From NCBI RefSeq assembly GCF_051020985.1, contig NC_135000.1, positions 1,550,001 through 1,614,000 of the forward strand: a DNA stretch of 64,000 nucleotides. The letters run 5' to 3'. The stretch is from Nomia melanderi (Eukaryota > Arthropoda > Insecta > Hymenoptera > Halictidae). Position 1 is the stretch's first letter; the number at the start of each line of letters is the position of its first letter. Shown one piece after another: positions 53,361 through 63,430 of this stretch. The translations under genes were made by a program, and so were the position numbers. Under the pieces are notes generated by a model. The model saw only the letters and a program-made list of their open reading frames with translations, made no database searches and was not told the DNA's origin.

Positions 53361-54033
53361 ATAGTAGTTAATTGACATTCTACATATTAAAGTAATCACC
53401 TTTAGCGTCCTTGGTTTTACTATAAATGTTCAACTGCTAAATAACATATCAATTACCAGTTTTCTTGTTTTAAATGATGCTCACCATCCAACACAAGTAT
53501 TAAATTCTCAAATATTTCTATCAAATTTGGATAATACAACTATCTCAAAAATGTTCGCCTTGTTCCATAATGCAAGGAGTTCAAACAGCATTTTCACGCA
53601 CAGAGTCTCTCTATTCAATAAAAGAGCAAGCGTTTGCTATTATTCACGTAGAAAATTTTTCTTAACTGGCCAATTATTGGTTCTTTTACCTCATTATTGG
53701 TTTTTTTTACATGCATAAGCGCAATGCCACAAGGAAATTACATGTATTACAGGCACAATGCTGCTTTTGTTCGTCTTCACGAATACTTTTGCCCAGTGTC
53801 GAGACAACATTGGAGGGGAGCACGAGCTCATCTCTTCCCGGGGGTCGTTCAACCCGAAGAGGGATGATCCTCTCTTCCTCCCTTCGTTTCCACCTTTTTT
53901 CTCCTGCCAATAACAGGTGGGACTCGTCAGTCTAGTCGCGCAGAATCTATCCGACGAGTCGACAGCTATAAACGAAGACACGCGACCATCGTTCAACAAA
54001 GTCGAACGTTCTTCATGTTCAATTAACCATTTG
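53361..54033. other. Spacer with GC-moderate patch (53790-54000)
   Basis: Open frames on both strands across 53694-54107 and 53711-53935; no domain recognised. Confidence 0.35.
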
Positions 54034-54208
54034 TTAACGCATTGCCTATTGGGAACGAGAAATATCGTTTTTATATGAATATCTACGTACTTCTGTAACT
54101 TTGCCAATATTACATAATTTTCTCAGAACCGATTATTTGTTTAAAATATATTAAATAAAAATAAGATACTTCAGTTTCATCAAAATCAATCGGTACGCAG
54201 TGTGTTAA
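54034..54208 (+). mobile_element. Family T
   Basis: TTAACGCATTGCCTATTGGG at the left; ATCGGTACGCAGTGTGTTAA at the right; 175 bp. It shares interior with 28150-28350. Confidence 0.55.
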
Positions 54209-54599
54209 TTATAATCAGTGGATTGTGGATTTTGATTCAATTATAGGAATTAGGAAAATGTAAAATTGCACAGGACACATTAAATTTGGAGAAATATGTG
54301 AAATATCTAAAGGTGCTCTTCATAGTGTTCATTAAGAAAAATCTTTGTCTACCGTAATTCTGTTTTTCGAGTAATGTTATTAATTCTTTATCTTCGATAA
54401 ATTTTCTCCCTGTAAATATGGATCAATTTTTAATGGAATATTACTAACTTTTTTCAAACTTGGCATAATGAAGAATCATATAAATAAAATAATTAATAAA
54501 TTAATGTACCGCTATTCTATTTCAAAATTTCAATGCATTATATAATATTTGGTATTGTATATCTGATTTTATAACTTTGTTAAGTCGAATCAAATGGCC
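54209..54599. other. AT-rich stretch, no feature seen
   Basis: Nothing recognised. Confidence 0.4.
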
Positions 54600-55290
54600 A
54601 GTATGCCTCGAGTCTTGAAAACTGCAGTTGCAACTCGAGCCTTCATATTTGACTTAGACTTGAGCCTAAACAAGGTTTGACGTTGAAGCCTAAGAAATTC
54701 GAAATGCCTTGAAGATTGAATTTGAAGTTTAAAATTTCTAATGTTGTGTTAATGTTGCAACAGACGAATCGTGCTTTCAAAGATTCAAGGCTGAGTTACG
54801 AAGTTTCAAAGACTCAGCCTTACACATTGAGCCTTGAAGTTTCCAAAACTCGAGCTTTATTGAACTCCAAACCTTCAAGACTCAATTATTAAAATTACGC
54901 CTTTAAGCATCGAGAGTCGAGCTTTGTTAAACTCCAAGTCTTCAGAACTTAGCCTTTAAGGTTAAGTCTTGAAGTTTCATTGAACTCCAAGCTTTGAAGA
55001 TTCAGCTCTTAAGGTTAAGTCTTCAAACTTTATGCAACTATAAATTTTCTTGACTCAGCTTCTAAGTTTAAGTTTTCACGCTTTATTGAACCTCAAGCCT
55101 CCAAAATTCAGCCTTCAAGTTATCAAGCTTCATTGAACTCGAAGCTTTCATGACTCAGCCTTTAAATTATGAAGCCTCATTGAACTCCACTCCTCCAAGA
55201 CTCAGTCTGTAAGTCTTCGAGCTTGATCAAACGCCAAGCGTCCAAGGCTCAGCCTTTAACATCAAGTCTAGAAGCTTCAAAGACTCGATC
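54600..55290 (-). repeat. 54/68-bp minisatellite, array 3 with tail, inverted
   Basis: TTCATTGAACTCCAAGC, AAGACTCAGCCTTTAA and AAGCTTCA recur as the reverse complement of arrays 1 and 2. The tail lies at the low-coordinate side (54600-54720: GTTGCAACTCGAGCCTTC, GCCTAAGAAATTCGAAATGC), as expected if the whole unit is inverted. GTTAATGTTGCAACAGACG (54750) also resembles 35650 (GTTGATATAGTAACAGACG), but in the same orientation. Confidence 0.75.
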
Positions 55291-55299
55291 GTTCCACGA

Positions 55300-56330
55300 C
55301 ACAAGTATCAACCTGCCACGGACCTTCTTATAAGGCTAGATTACCAGAGCAACCAGAGTTTCCCGCCTGACTAACGTACCAACAAACCAACACGCCGCGC
55401 GCGAGAGATCTCGCTCGCCCATAGGGAATCACCGGGGCGATCCGTCCGTGGTCCGTCGACGGCGCGGACCACCGTGTTCGTTAACGCGACGGACCGAGCC
55501 GATCCATCAGCCGACCCGTTCCTCGCCTAAAACCCGTGTTCCACGGCGCTGCCGGAGGATAAAGTCCGAGTTCGACGGGGACGTATCGTTCCGACGCGCG
55601 CGGAATTTATAGTCCCGCCGGTCGCCGGCCGAGGCGGCGGCCATGCCAGCATCTGGAGCGTTTTATGATAATTGGGCCGGCTCGCGGCGCGTTTCCCCGG
55701 GCTTTTTGCGCCCGGCGACCGGGAACAGAGACAGAAACCAACGAAGGACCCTGTCAGGGCCCGGGGAACCTGTCGCGAATGCCGAGCCCCGATTTCGCTT
55801 TTTCCCAGAAGCCGCGGCTTTTACGCGTGTCATCGGCGACGCGCATTAATAATTTATCGCCGGTGCCCGCCTCGTAAAGTCCGTTGAATTAAACGATAAT
55901 AAACGTTTAATCGATACACGCGTGAGCGCGGATCCCGGTCCAGCGCTCCCGAATCAATAGTAAATCTCGGGGGCCCGGCGTGACAAATGCGCTGCGTAAA
56001 ACTCGGCCCACGGTTGCCCTGATACTCTCCCCTGCCCCAAAAGTCCCCCGACCCTTAATGGTATAGCGTTAGCGTTCCACGGTGACAAACTCCGCGGTCG
56101 AACAACATTCCCGCCTCCGGCCCCCTCTGTCCCTAGGCTTTCTCCGGGACTTCTTTCGATATCTTTCTCTATGGATCGCGTTCTTTCCGTGGTTACCTTC
56201 GGACACGCGCTCCATTGCTTGCGGGTAATTGTTGAGCTTGTCGAGACGTGGCTTGCCGAGTGCTGAATACTCCCCGCTGAAACGTCCCGTGTGGATTTGT
56301 TTGCTCATCTGAAGACCGGTGAATTATGTT
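55300..56330. other. GC/CpG-rich island 19
   Basis: About 1 kb, strongly CpG-rich to 56040. All three plus frames are open at 55643-55887, showing that length alone is not coding evidence here. Confidence 0.5.
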
Positions 56331-56529
56331 AACGTGTTAATTGGGGAATTTCATTTGAGAAATCTCTGATAATGCTCGCAATGAAATCAAATGACGAAGT
56401 GTATACTCGTCTGACGCAGGTTAAATTCACCTATGATATAGTGTAACGAGATGCTAAAGTAGAACGAAGAAGAATTATACGCTTATCTGAATAAATAAGT
56501 AATATATCGTTGAAAGAATTAGTACCATT

Positions 56530-56713
56530 TTGATTTTAAGATGACGTGTGTACTTATCTATTGTACATTCCTCTTTGAGAAATTAGAAAGAAGCTGCTTA
56601 AGTAATATCTAAGCTGAAATTTAAATTAATTCAAATCTTAATAAATTCACGTTTGTAGTTTTTATAATGAAATTTTCAAAAGTCAGTTTAAGTGGTCGAT
56701 AGTTCTAGCGCTA
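56530..56713 (+). mobile_element. Family B, right part
   Basis: TAGAAAGAAGCTGCTTAAGT, AAATTCACGTTTGTAGTTTT, ATGAAATTTTCAAAAG and the end GGTCGATAGTTCTAGCGCTA match 850-982. The left part is lost. Confidence 0.65.
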
Positions 56714-56811
56714 ACTCAAATTCATACAATTAAGTTTTAATTAAATTGTAATTGTAATTCCTCAATTTTAACAATTAGAATAATGTTAAGTAACGCGAGT
56801 ATTAATCACAT

Positions 56812-56848
56812 ATACTTGTGATTGCCACCATGGCATGTATGACGTTAA
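56812..56848 (+). mobile_element. Family J end fragment
   Basis: GTGATTGCCACCATGGCATG then TATGACGTTAA, the right terminus of J. A following 89-codon frame (56818-57087) begins inside this fragment. Confidence 0.5.
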
Positions 56849-57160
56849 AAAGATTGAAAATCGCATATATTTGCACTGACAGCACTCAAAGGGTCAATCC
56901 ATACGATTTGCATCTGAACTATGATCGATATGACTACTGCGAAGTAGTTAGTGACAACATTAACCTTCCGCCCGCACGCCTCATCATTTTCTCAGCAGGG
57001 TTCCAAAAATTTCACAATATGCTTCGTAAGGATAAAGGACATTTCAAGGAGAGATCTGCAGGAAAATTCTATTTGATCAACGTGTAGATTAATTATTACA
57101 TTAACAACCAAGGTATCTGTATTCATCTAAATTTTAACCTTTCGCCAGAACTGTGGACCA
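56849..57160. other. Spacer, unassigned open frame
   Basis: The 89-codon frame at 56818-57087 starts in a MITE end and has no domain; CACTCAAAGGGTCAA (56883-56897) looks like another worn MITE end inside it. Confidence 0.35.
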
Positions 57161-57384
57161 TTCACACTAAACCTATCAAGCAGTTAAATTGATTTTTTGA
57201 AATTCCTCTGTAGCAACTTCAAGGGTGCATCTATCGAGACTTCAATTGATTTAAAAATCAGTTTGCGTATTGCTAAATCAATTTCTTTAATAATTTCTCA
57301 GAGAAATGGCTGTTATCTTTTTAATAAACGCAAGAACACATCAGGAGTGGGTCATTTTGACCCGTCTGGTAGATTTAGTTTTAA
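57161..57384 (-). mobile_element. MITE family B, inverted, with intact palindrome
   Basis: TTCACACTAAACCTATCAAG at the left; GGTAGATTTAGTTTTAA at the right; 224 bp. GGTCATTTTGACC lies at 57350-57362. Confidence 0.85.
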
Positions 57385-57554
57385 AGGTTGGTTAAAAATT
57401 TAATTTCTTCGTGACTTTACCGCGATTCTTAATTTCTGTTACAAAATAAAACGAGAATTTGGCTGAAGCGTGACTTGTATATTAAATTAGAGACTGTAAC
57501 AAGTGTCTCAGAATATTTTCAGACTTTTAAAAATCTCGCAATAAAAAATCAAAC

Positions 57555-57643
57555 TTGATTTTCGTGAACATTTCATTTGAATTCAAAAGAGTCGAGTTAT
57601 ATTCATGGCGAGTCTAACAAGATATTATAAGGGAAGCGGTTAA
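57555..57643 (-). mobile_element. Family C fragment, inverted
   Basis: Reading from the right: TTAACCGCTTCCCTTATAAT, ATCTTGTTAGACTCGCCATG, TCTTTTGAATTCAAATGA. The other half is missing. Confidence 0.65.
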
Positions 57644-57984
57644 TCTTAAATAAGTGAATTCGTCTAAATAGTCTTTTAACTTCCGCCATTTTTGGCATTT
57701 CGAATTCGGGAGCACGCTTTTGATATCTACTAAGACTATGAACATAAATTTTGTACGTTTCTCTATTTGTTAATTCAAATTTAATAATATATCTCTTAAA
57801 AGCGTATTTTGATCTGAAAGTTTGAAAGAACCGATATTTTTCCTTGCATTTTCTTAAAGTACTCGTATATATCTTCAAAGACATCACGTCACAGGATATA
57901 TCGAAATTCTTAAAAATAGCGGAATCACAAAACCATACATAAAGTTTCAACCAAAGATATAAAACTCCAATTGGCTATTTAGCT
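57644..57984. other. AT-rich stretch, no gene called
   Basis: A 115-codon minus frame (57950-57603) is lysine-rich, has no recognised domain and overlaps the C fragment. Confidence 0.35.
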
Positions 57985-58265
57985 AACAAGCTGAAAAATT
58001 ATATCTCAGTTCTTCACTGTGCAACCACGTTAGAATAGACAACAATGTACACACCTACTTCTCACACAGAAAAAAGTGAACTAAAACTGCAGTAACTAAC
58101 AGACATCTGACGTCTCAGTTCTAACAGAAAGTTTCTAGGTAGAAAACTTGTTCTCTAGCAAAATGGCACAATGGTCTGTCGCTACGTGTGTACAGTTTCG
58201 AATAGCTACACATAACCATATTAGCGAACAGCAAATCGTCAGCCTAAGAAAGATGACAACTGACT
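57985..58265. mobile_element. Fragments of families L and P
   Basis: CACTGTGCAACCACGTTAGA (58016) matches the L interior at 40219. TACACATAACCATATTAGCG and AACAGCAAATCGTC (58205-58240) resemble P. Boundaries unclear. Confidence 0.35.
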
Positions 58266-58329
58266 AATCAAACATTCCTCAGCCCAGTCATCAAGAGACC
58301 CTCCAACACATACGCTCATCGAAACCCCA

Positions 58330-59535
58330 CAGACAATATCCATATCCACCGTACCCCGTTCAAACGACAGTTCCCCGCTTGTCCTCCCCTTCACCCGGCG
58401 ACACGCGCTGCGTATCGAGCCAGCGGAACAATTATCGAGCGAACACCGAAAAAGGTGTCCCGCCGGGATATTCGGTGTCGCGGTGAGACGGCCGCAGCGA
58501 AACGAAACGAAAACGGACTCCTACACCGTCGCGGGGCCCACGTACGGGGCCACGGTCCCAACACCGGCGCGGTGTGAGTAAAGCTGGATACCACGGGACA
58601 GCCAGGTATACCGTGGCTCTACCGAACCGTTGTCTTAAGGCTACCATATATTACGTCTGATGCCATGGGCCTCTGTGGTCCCCTTCGGTCCCCTTCGGTC
58701 CCGCTCTCACTTCCGAGACACAGACGAGGAGAGCCAGCGAATAGGAAGAAAGAGACAGAGAAAGAGAGAGAGAGAAGGATAAACAGAGAGAGAGAAAGCA
58801 GCGAAGAGGTCCCACAGGCCCCGTGTCGTCGCGGGCATTCCTGGAGCTGATTTTATTTGTAGGATGTCAACCAGTCGGAGCCACGGAGGGACCAACCGAG
58901 GGACGTAGAATGCGAGCCGAGGAAGGGACGGTCGAACAGAGGGTGGCGGGGAGGGGGGAGGATGAATGCTAGGCTCGGGGAGGGTGGTGTGCGAGCAGAG
59001 GAGAGGCAGGAGACAGTGAGGAGGTCTGCTCCGCGCGCGCGGGCCTTGGGTCCCGGATCGGACCCAGGCCTCGGACAGCACCGAACGGCAATTAATTCCC
59101 CTCTGGATTTATCGTGTCCAACCCCGCCGATCGGACCCCGTGGATCCTATTACCCCCGCCTCGCCCCGCGGGCAACGATCATTTTTCCTGCTGCCCGGAC
59201 TCCGCCGCTCGACAAGCGCGCAACACACGCACCCCCCACCCGCGCGCCGCGAGAGGACTGGCCCACGGGCTGCCAATCATTTCGACGCTTCCGTGAGCTT
59301 CCGCGGAACAGCGGCTACCGTGGGCCTGGCGGGGTGGGTGGCGAAAATTGGAAATTTTTGCTGGCGGCTGTTGACTGTGGGGATTGGGGTAGTGGGGTGG
59401 ATAGTGCTTTTGGGTTTTTGGGAGGATGGTTTTTTTTGGAAAGGGTTGATTGAATGTGTATTGTTGTGGTGGTGTTGGCGGTGATTGTTGTTGGGTATTG
59501 TTGGCAGTTGGGATGGTAGGATTTGTAAGGTTATT
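58330..59535. other. GC-rich island 20
   Basis: CpG-rich to about 59340, then G/T-rich (59340-59530, TGGTGGTGTTGG). A purine tract (58745-58800) and a doubled CCCCTTCGGT (58679-58700). Overlapping frames on both strands; no domain. Confidence 0.45.
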
Positions 59536-59544
59536 GTTTGTAAT

Positions 59545-59935
59545 ACAGTGTTAGAGTTGATATTGTTGGCATGTAAAGTTTTCGAATTTACAATGTTATA
59601 ATTTATAATGTCCTAACTTGTAATGTTAGAATTTACGATATTATGATTTGGATGTTCTAACTTGTAATGCTAGGATTTACAATATTATAATCTACAATGT
59701 TCGAATTTGTAACGTTACAATTTACAATATTACAATTTACAAAGTCTTAATGTACGATGTCTCAATTGGCAAGGTTATAGTTTAAATATTCCAAATTGCA
59801 GTATCACAGTTCACAATATTCCAATTCACAACGTTCAAATTTCCAATGCTCCAATTTACAATTCTTCAATGTACAATGCTTCAGTTGACAATGTTCCAAT
59901 TTACAATATTACCAATTTCATTAATTACTATTAAT
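59545..59935 (+). repeat. 15-bp minisatellite, left arm
   Basis: About 25 units of AATTTACAATGTTCC type, period 15-16. It is the complement of the array at 60600-61035. Confidence 0.85.
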
Positions 59936-59939
59936 TCTT

Positions 59940-60045
59940 AATATTAATCATTACCATATTAGTATTTAATGAATTCATCTTACAAAACATCTCTTTCTCG
60001 AGAACTCAGAAGTCGAAGAGAGTCTGCCATTATTCAGAGCCATTG
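59940..60045 (+). repeat. Copy of a foldback-2 arm
   Basis: ATATTAGTATTTAATGAATT, CTCGAGAACTCAGAAGTC and CCATTATTCAGAGCCATTGA parallel 17440-17545 (ATATTAGTATTTAATTACTC, CTTGAGAATTCAAAACC, CCATTATTATTCGAATCCA). Confidence 0.5.
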
Positions 60046-60049
60046 AAAT

Positions 60050-60483
60050 TATGATAGCATCTGTAACTCAGGAAGAAGAATTCGATGGAATCGATGGTAG
60101 CAGGGAATCGGGCATCGTCACTGAGGGGTTCATCGAATCAGCAGTGGCGATGTTTATCGAATATCAGCCCCAGGAAAGATCTGTCCTCCCGATGATCGTT
60201 CGGTAGCCGTGAACAGGAATTCCATCGAGCAGCATGGAACTTTCGAAAACGGGGTGGCACGGGAGAGCGACGACGAAAAGCGACTTTCGTTGTGACGAGT
60301 AGACGCGCCGTATACCGGATTCAGCCCACGTACAGGGAATGGATACGCGCCATAAAACAGAGTGTTATCGCGGTGGTCATTGTCTCGGGCATACCTCGTT
60401 TCATCTGCGGCGAAAAAAAGAACCGAAAAGGAAAAAAGACGGAGCAGAAGAAAATACGCGGTTTTCGAGAAGGAATCACCGTT
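60050..60483. other. GC-moderate island 21
   Basis: Lies between the two oppositely oriented 15-bp arrays; short overlapping frames only. At 60484 a family A end (TTAACCCTTTGTACT) follows without partner. Confidence 0.4.
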
Positions 60484-60599
60484 TAACCCTTTGTACTATG
60501 ATTTCTTTGTACACTTACTGGAAATACTATGTCCTTAATTATTAATAGAAATCTTATTACTAATAATATTTATTAGTCACTTGTAATGAGTAATGTTGT

Positions 60600-61035
60600 A
60601 GTAATTGATAATGGATAATGTTACTAACAAGACTGTGCAGTGGAAGATTGTAAAGTGAATTACTGTAAAGTAGAATATTGTAATACTGTAAATTAGAAGA
60701 TTGGAAACTGTAACGTTGTAGAGTGTGATATTATAAATTGGAATATTGTAAATTAGAATATTCTAAGTTGGAACATCGTAAATTAGAATATTCTAAATTG
60801 GAGCATATAAATGGGAGTATTACAAACTGGAACGTTGTAAATTGGAAGATCAAAAATTCTAAATTTGTACATTATAAACTCTATCATTACAAATTGTAAC
60901 ATTACAAATTGAGGCATTACAAATTGGAACGTTGTAAATTGGAACATTGGAAATTGGAAAACTGAAAATTACAATACTGTAAACTATTATATTCCAAATT
61001 TGAACATCGTAAACTCTAACATAGGTTAAAATATC
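60600..61035 (-). repeat. 15-bp minisatellite, right arm (inverted)
   Basis: About 28 units of GTAAATTGGAATATT type, the reverse complement of the left-arm unit. Confidence 0.85.
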
Positions 61036-61204
61036 TCAATTTCAAGCATCATAAATAAGAACACCGCAAATCACAACACTACCAGTCACCAACACCAACC
61101 ATCAATAACAATCATCATCACAAATAACATCGTAACTTTAATATTCAATTAATCCAACATCTCCGAAAATCTCTTTCCCAAAGACCATAAAAAACAATAG
61201 TAAC

Positions 61205-61900
61205 ACAATTATCCTTCGCCGCTGAACATTAGCAGAATCAGTCGTCGCGCCCCAACCACCTTCGTCCACGCGGAAACGCAGTCGTCCACAGTTTCTCCGC
61301 GAAGACTGTTAATCGATTTTCGTTCGATTCGAAGAAAGGAAGAAGGATTGTTCGCCGCGTCCAGGAAACGAGGAGAGTTCGGTCGGTAAACGGCGGGAGA
61401 GCGATACGGGGCCGCGTAATTGCAAAAATTAGTCCCCGTAGAGGGCATACGTCCATCGAGCCGCGTAATGGTTGCTGGATTCTCGTCACGACTATAGATC
61501 GTTGGGTGCCGTGGTAGCTGGGACTGCCCGCTGGGCGTCCCAACACTATCGCTCCCGGATCAGCCACGGATTTCAGAAGCTACCAACTTATATATATCCG
61601 CGGCGTTTATGTATGTTTATGCCTGTGTGCGGCCAGTCTTTACGGACCCCCTGCTGCAGCAGCAGCAGCAGCAGCAGCAGCCGCGACTCTTGCGTCTCGC
61701 GAAAAGAAAGGCAGCCCTCTGCATGGGCACGGATGCGGTGCGCGCGAGCGCGGCCCCGGTGTTCCCATGGGAAAAAGGTGCAATAATTTGCAGCTCGTCT
61801 GTCCGCTGCCTTTCGACCGCTGATCACCTTTTCGGAAAGGTTGATGGATTATTGTTCCGACGTAACTACCGTCCGTACACGACTTGATGGCTGGTCTGAT
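61205..61900. other. GC-rich island 22 with CAG repeat
   Basis: Contains eight CAG units at 61657-61680. Overlapping open frames give polyGln (61609-61887), polySer (61472-61786) and polyLeu (61827-61588, minus), so the repeat itself keeps several frames open. Confidence 0.5.
61657..61680 (+). repeat. CAG trinucleotide microsatellite
   Basis: Eight perfect CAG units preceded by two CTG units. Confidence 0.92.
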
Positions 61901-62913
61901 GAGTGCTGGTATAACTGGTTGGTTTTTATACCATTTTGCATTTTAAGTTAATGTTGGGTAATATGGCTATATGGCGGGATGGAAAAGGTTTTGAAAAGGG
62001 CTGATTGAAACTGATGTGTTCGTGGTAAATCGAGATGGGTCGATATTGATGTTAGGTATATCAGTTTGGAGATGTATTGGTTTTGGAATAGATATTGTAT
62101 CTACTGTATAATATTTGGTGTATTATATTTACTATATTCTATTTAATATATTATAATATAGAAGTTATAACATGATATGCTGAAATGATAAAGTAGATAT
62201 GACATATTAAATAGGATATAGTAAATCTACTATACCGTAGCTGCTATGTTATGTCTACTATAATAGAGTTATAGAAGTAATACGAAACGGAAATCGAAGC
62301 CGGTATGGCTCACAACCGATATATCGATACAAGTAAGAGAGTTTTCGTATAAAAGGAAGATAAACGATTGGCACTCAATTTGATTTAAGAAGGGAATTTC
62401 GCTTCTTTTGGTGAAAAATATGGATCCTTTAGCTTTTTTAGTTAGCTATAGTTTCTATAGCTCATAGATCAAAATTGATATATTTATATATTTATTCTGC
62501 TAATAGTTCCTCTAATAATATAAAAATTATTATCGTTTACTATTTTATATCATGATCCACGTATTTATTTCTAAATACACGTGAATTATTCGAATGTAAT
62601 AAAACATAATATACCGTAATATAATATATTTTTTATAATATTATTTTTCCACAAAGTATTTATTTTAACGCTATTATAAGTTCCACGCGAAAGCCACCAA
62701 TGTTTAGAATAATATTAATATACAATAATAATGATATCTAAAATGTTTGAATTAAAAAACTAATTGCTGGATGAAATTTCAACTTTCAAATTTAATTTCT
62801 TTTCTCCTTATTATTTTATTATCTATTGTACTATATGCTAAAACTCTTGCTTTGCAAACTTCTTACTTCACTTACATCTCTTCCTTCTCTATACTAAAGA
62901 GCATCAGTCTGTC
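61901..62913. other. AT-rich stretch of 1 kb, no gene
   Basis: Repeated ATATTATA words around 62100-62240 and 62600-62660; no defined array or element. Confidence 0.4.
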
Positions 62914-62916
62914 AAA

Positions 62917-62963
<47 letters not shown>

Positions 62964-62966
62964 ATA
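62914..62966. repeat. AAAT tetranucleotide microsatellite
   Basis: Thirteen AAAT units, then a less regular A/C tail (ACAAACAACCAAAC). Confidence 0.93.
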
Positions 62967-63059
62967 CACAAACAACCAAACAAACAAATAAATAATACGA
63001 TATAACATAATATAATATCAGAAAATATAATATTATAATAAGTTCCACGATAATGAAAT

Positions 63060-63430
63060 ATTTTTCACTCTGTTACACGATGCAAATGAGTTGAAAGCAG
63101 CGCCGAATTGATTTGTAGCCCTACCGTAGAGGGCCAGCTAGAATTCCTGACGGCCGATCGTAGTTCGGCTAATCGGTCGGCCAGTAATCGAGCTGCTACC
63201 GGGGCAGCTCGGATTAATTCATCATAAAAATCACTGAAGAAAATTAGCCCACAGGGCTGGGACGCGCGTGCAGCCGCGCAATCGTCTCGGCTGACCGTTT
63301 CAACGAGCTGCTTTACATATCTCCGCCATAAACTACTCGGCCAAAAATAGATTAGTAGCGCTTACAAGGCAACATGTAGGAGTGACAGTCATCGATTTGG
63401 CGAAAACTTAACCGAGGGACGCGGTTCTTG
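63060..63430. promoter_or_regulatory. GC-rich island 23 with clustered TAATC motifs
   Basis: Within 45 bp: CTAATCGG (63169), GTAATCGA (63184) and GGATTAA (63211), which are TAATC/TAATCC words recognised by K50 homeodomains (Otd, Bicoid type). Between the last two is a perfect inverted repeat, GAGCTGC..GCAGCTC (63190-63210). No open frame. The regulatory role is inference. Confidence 0.3.

Noticed and set aside
56818..57087. 89-codon frame starting in a CACCATGG context
   Set aside because: The favourable start lies inside a J terminal fragment, and the frame also crosses another MITE-like end.
57603..57950. 115-codon lysine-rich minus-strand frame
   Set aside because: It overlaps a family C fragment and shows no domain; AT-rich chance frame is the simpler explanation.
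61588..61887. PolyGln, polySer and polyLeu frames
   Set aside because: All three follow from one CAG microsatellite; no flanking domain.
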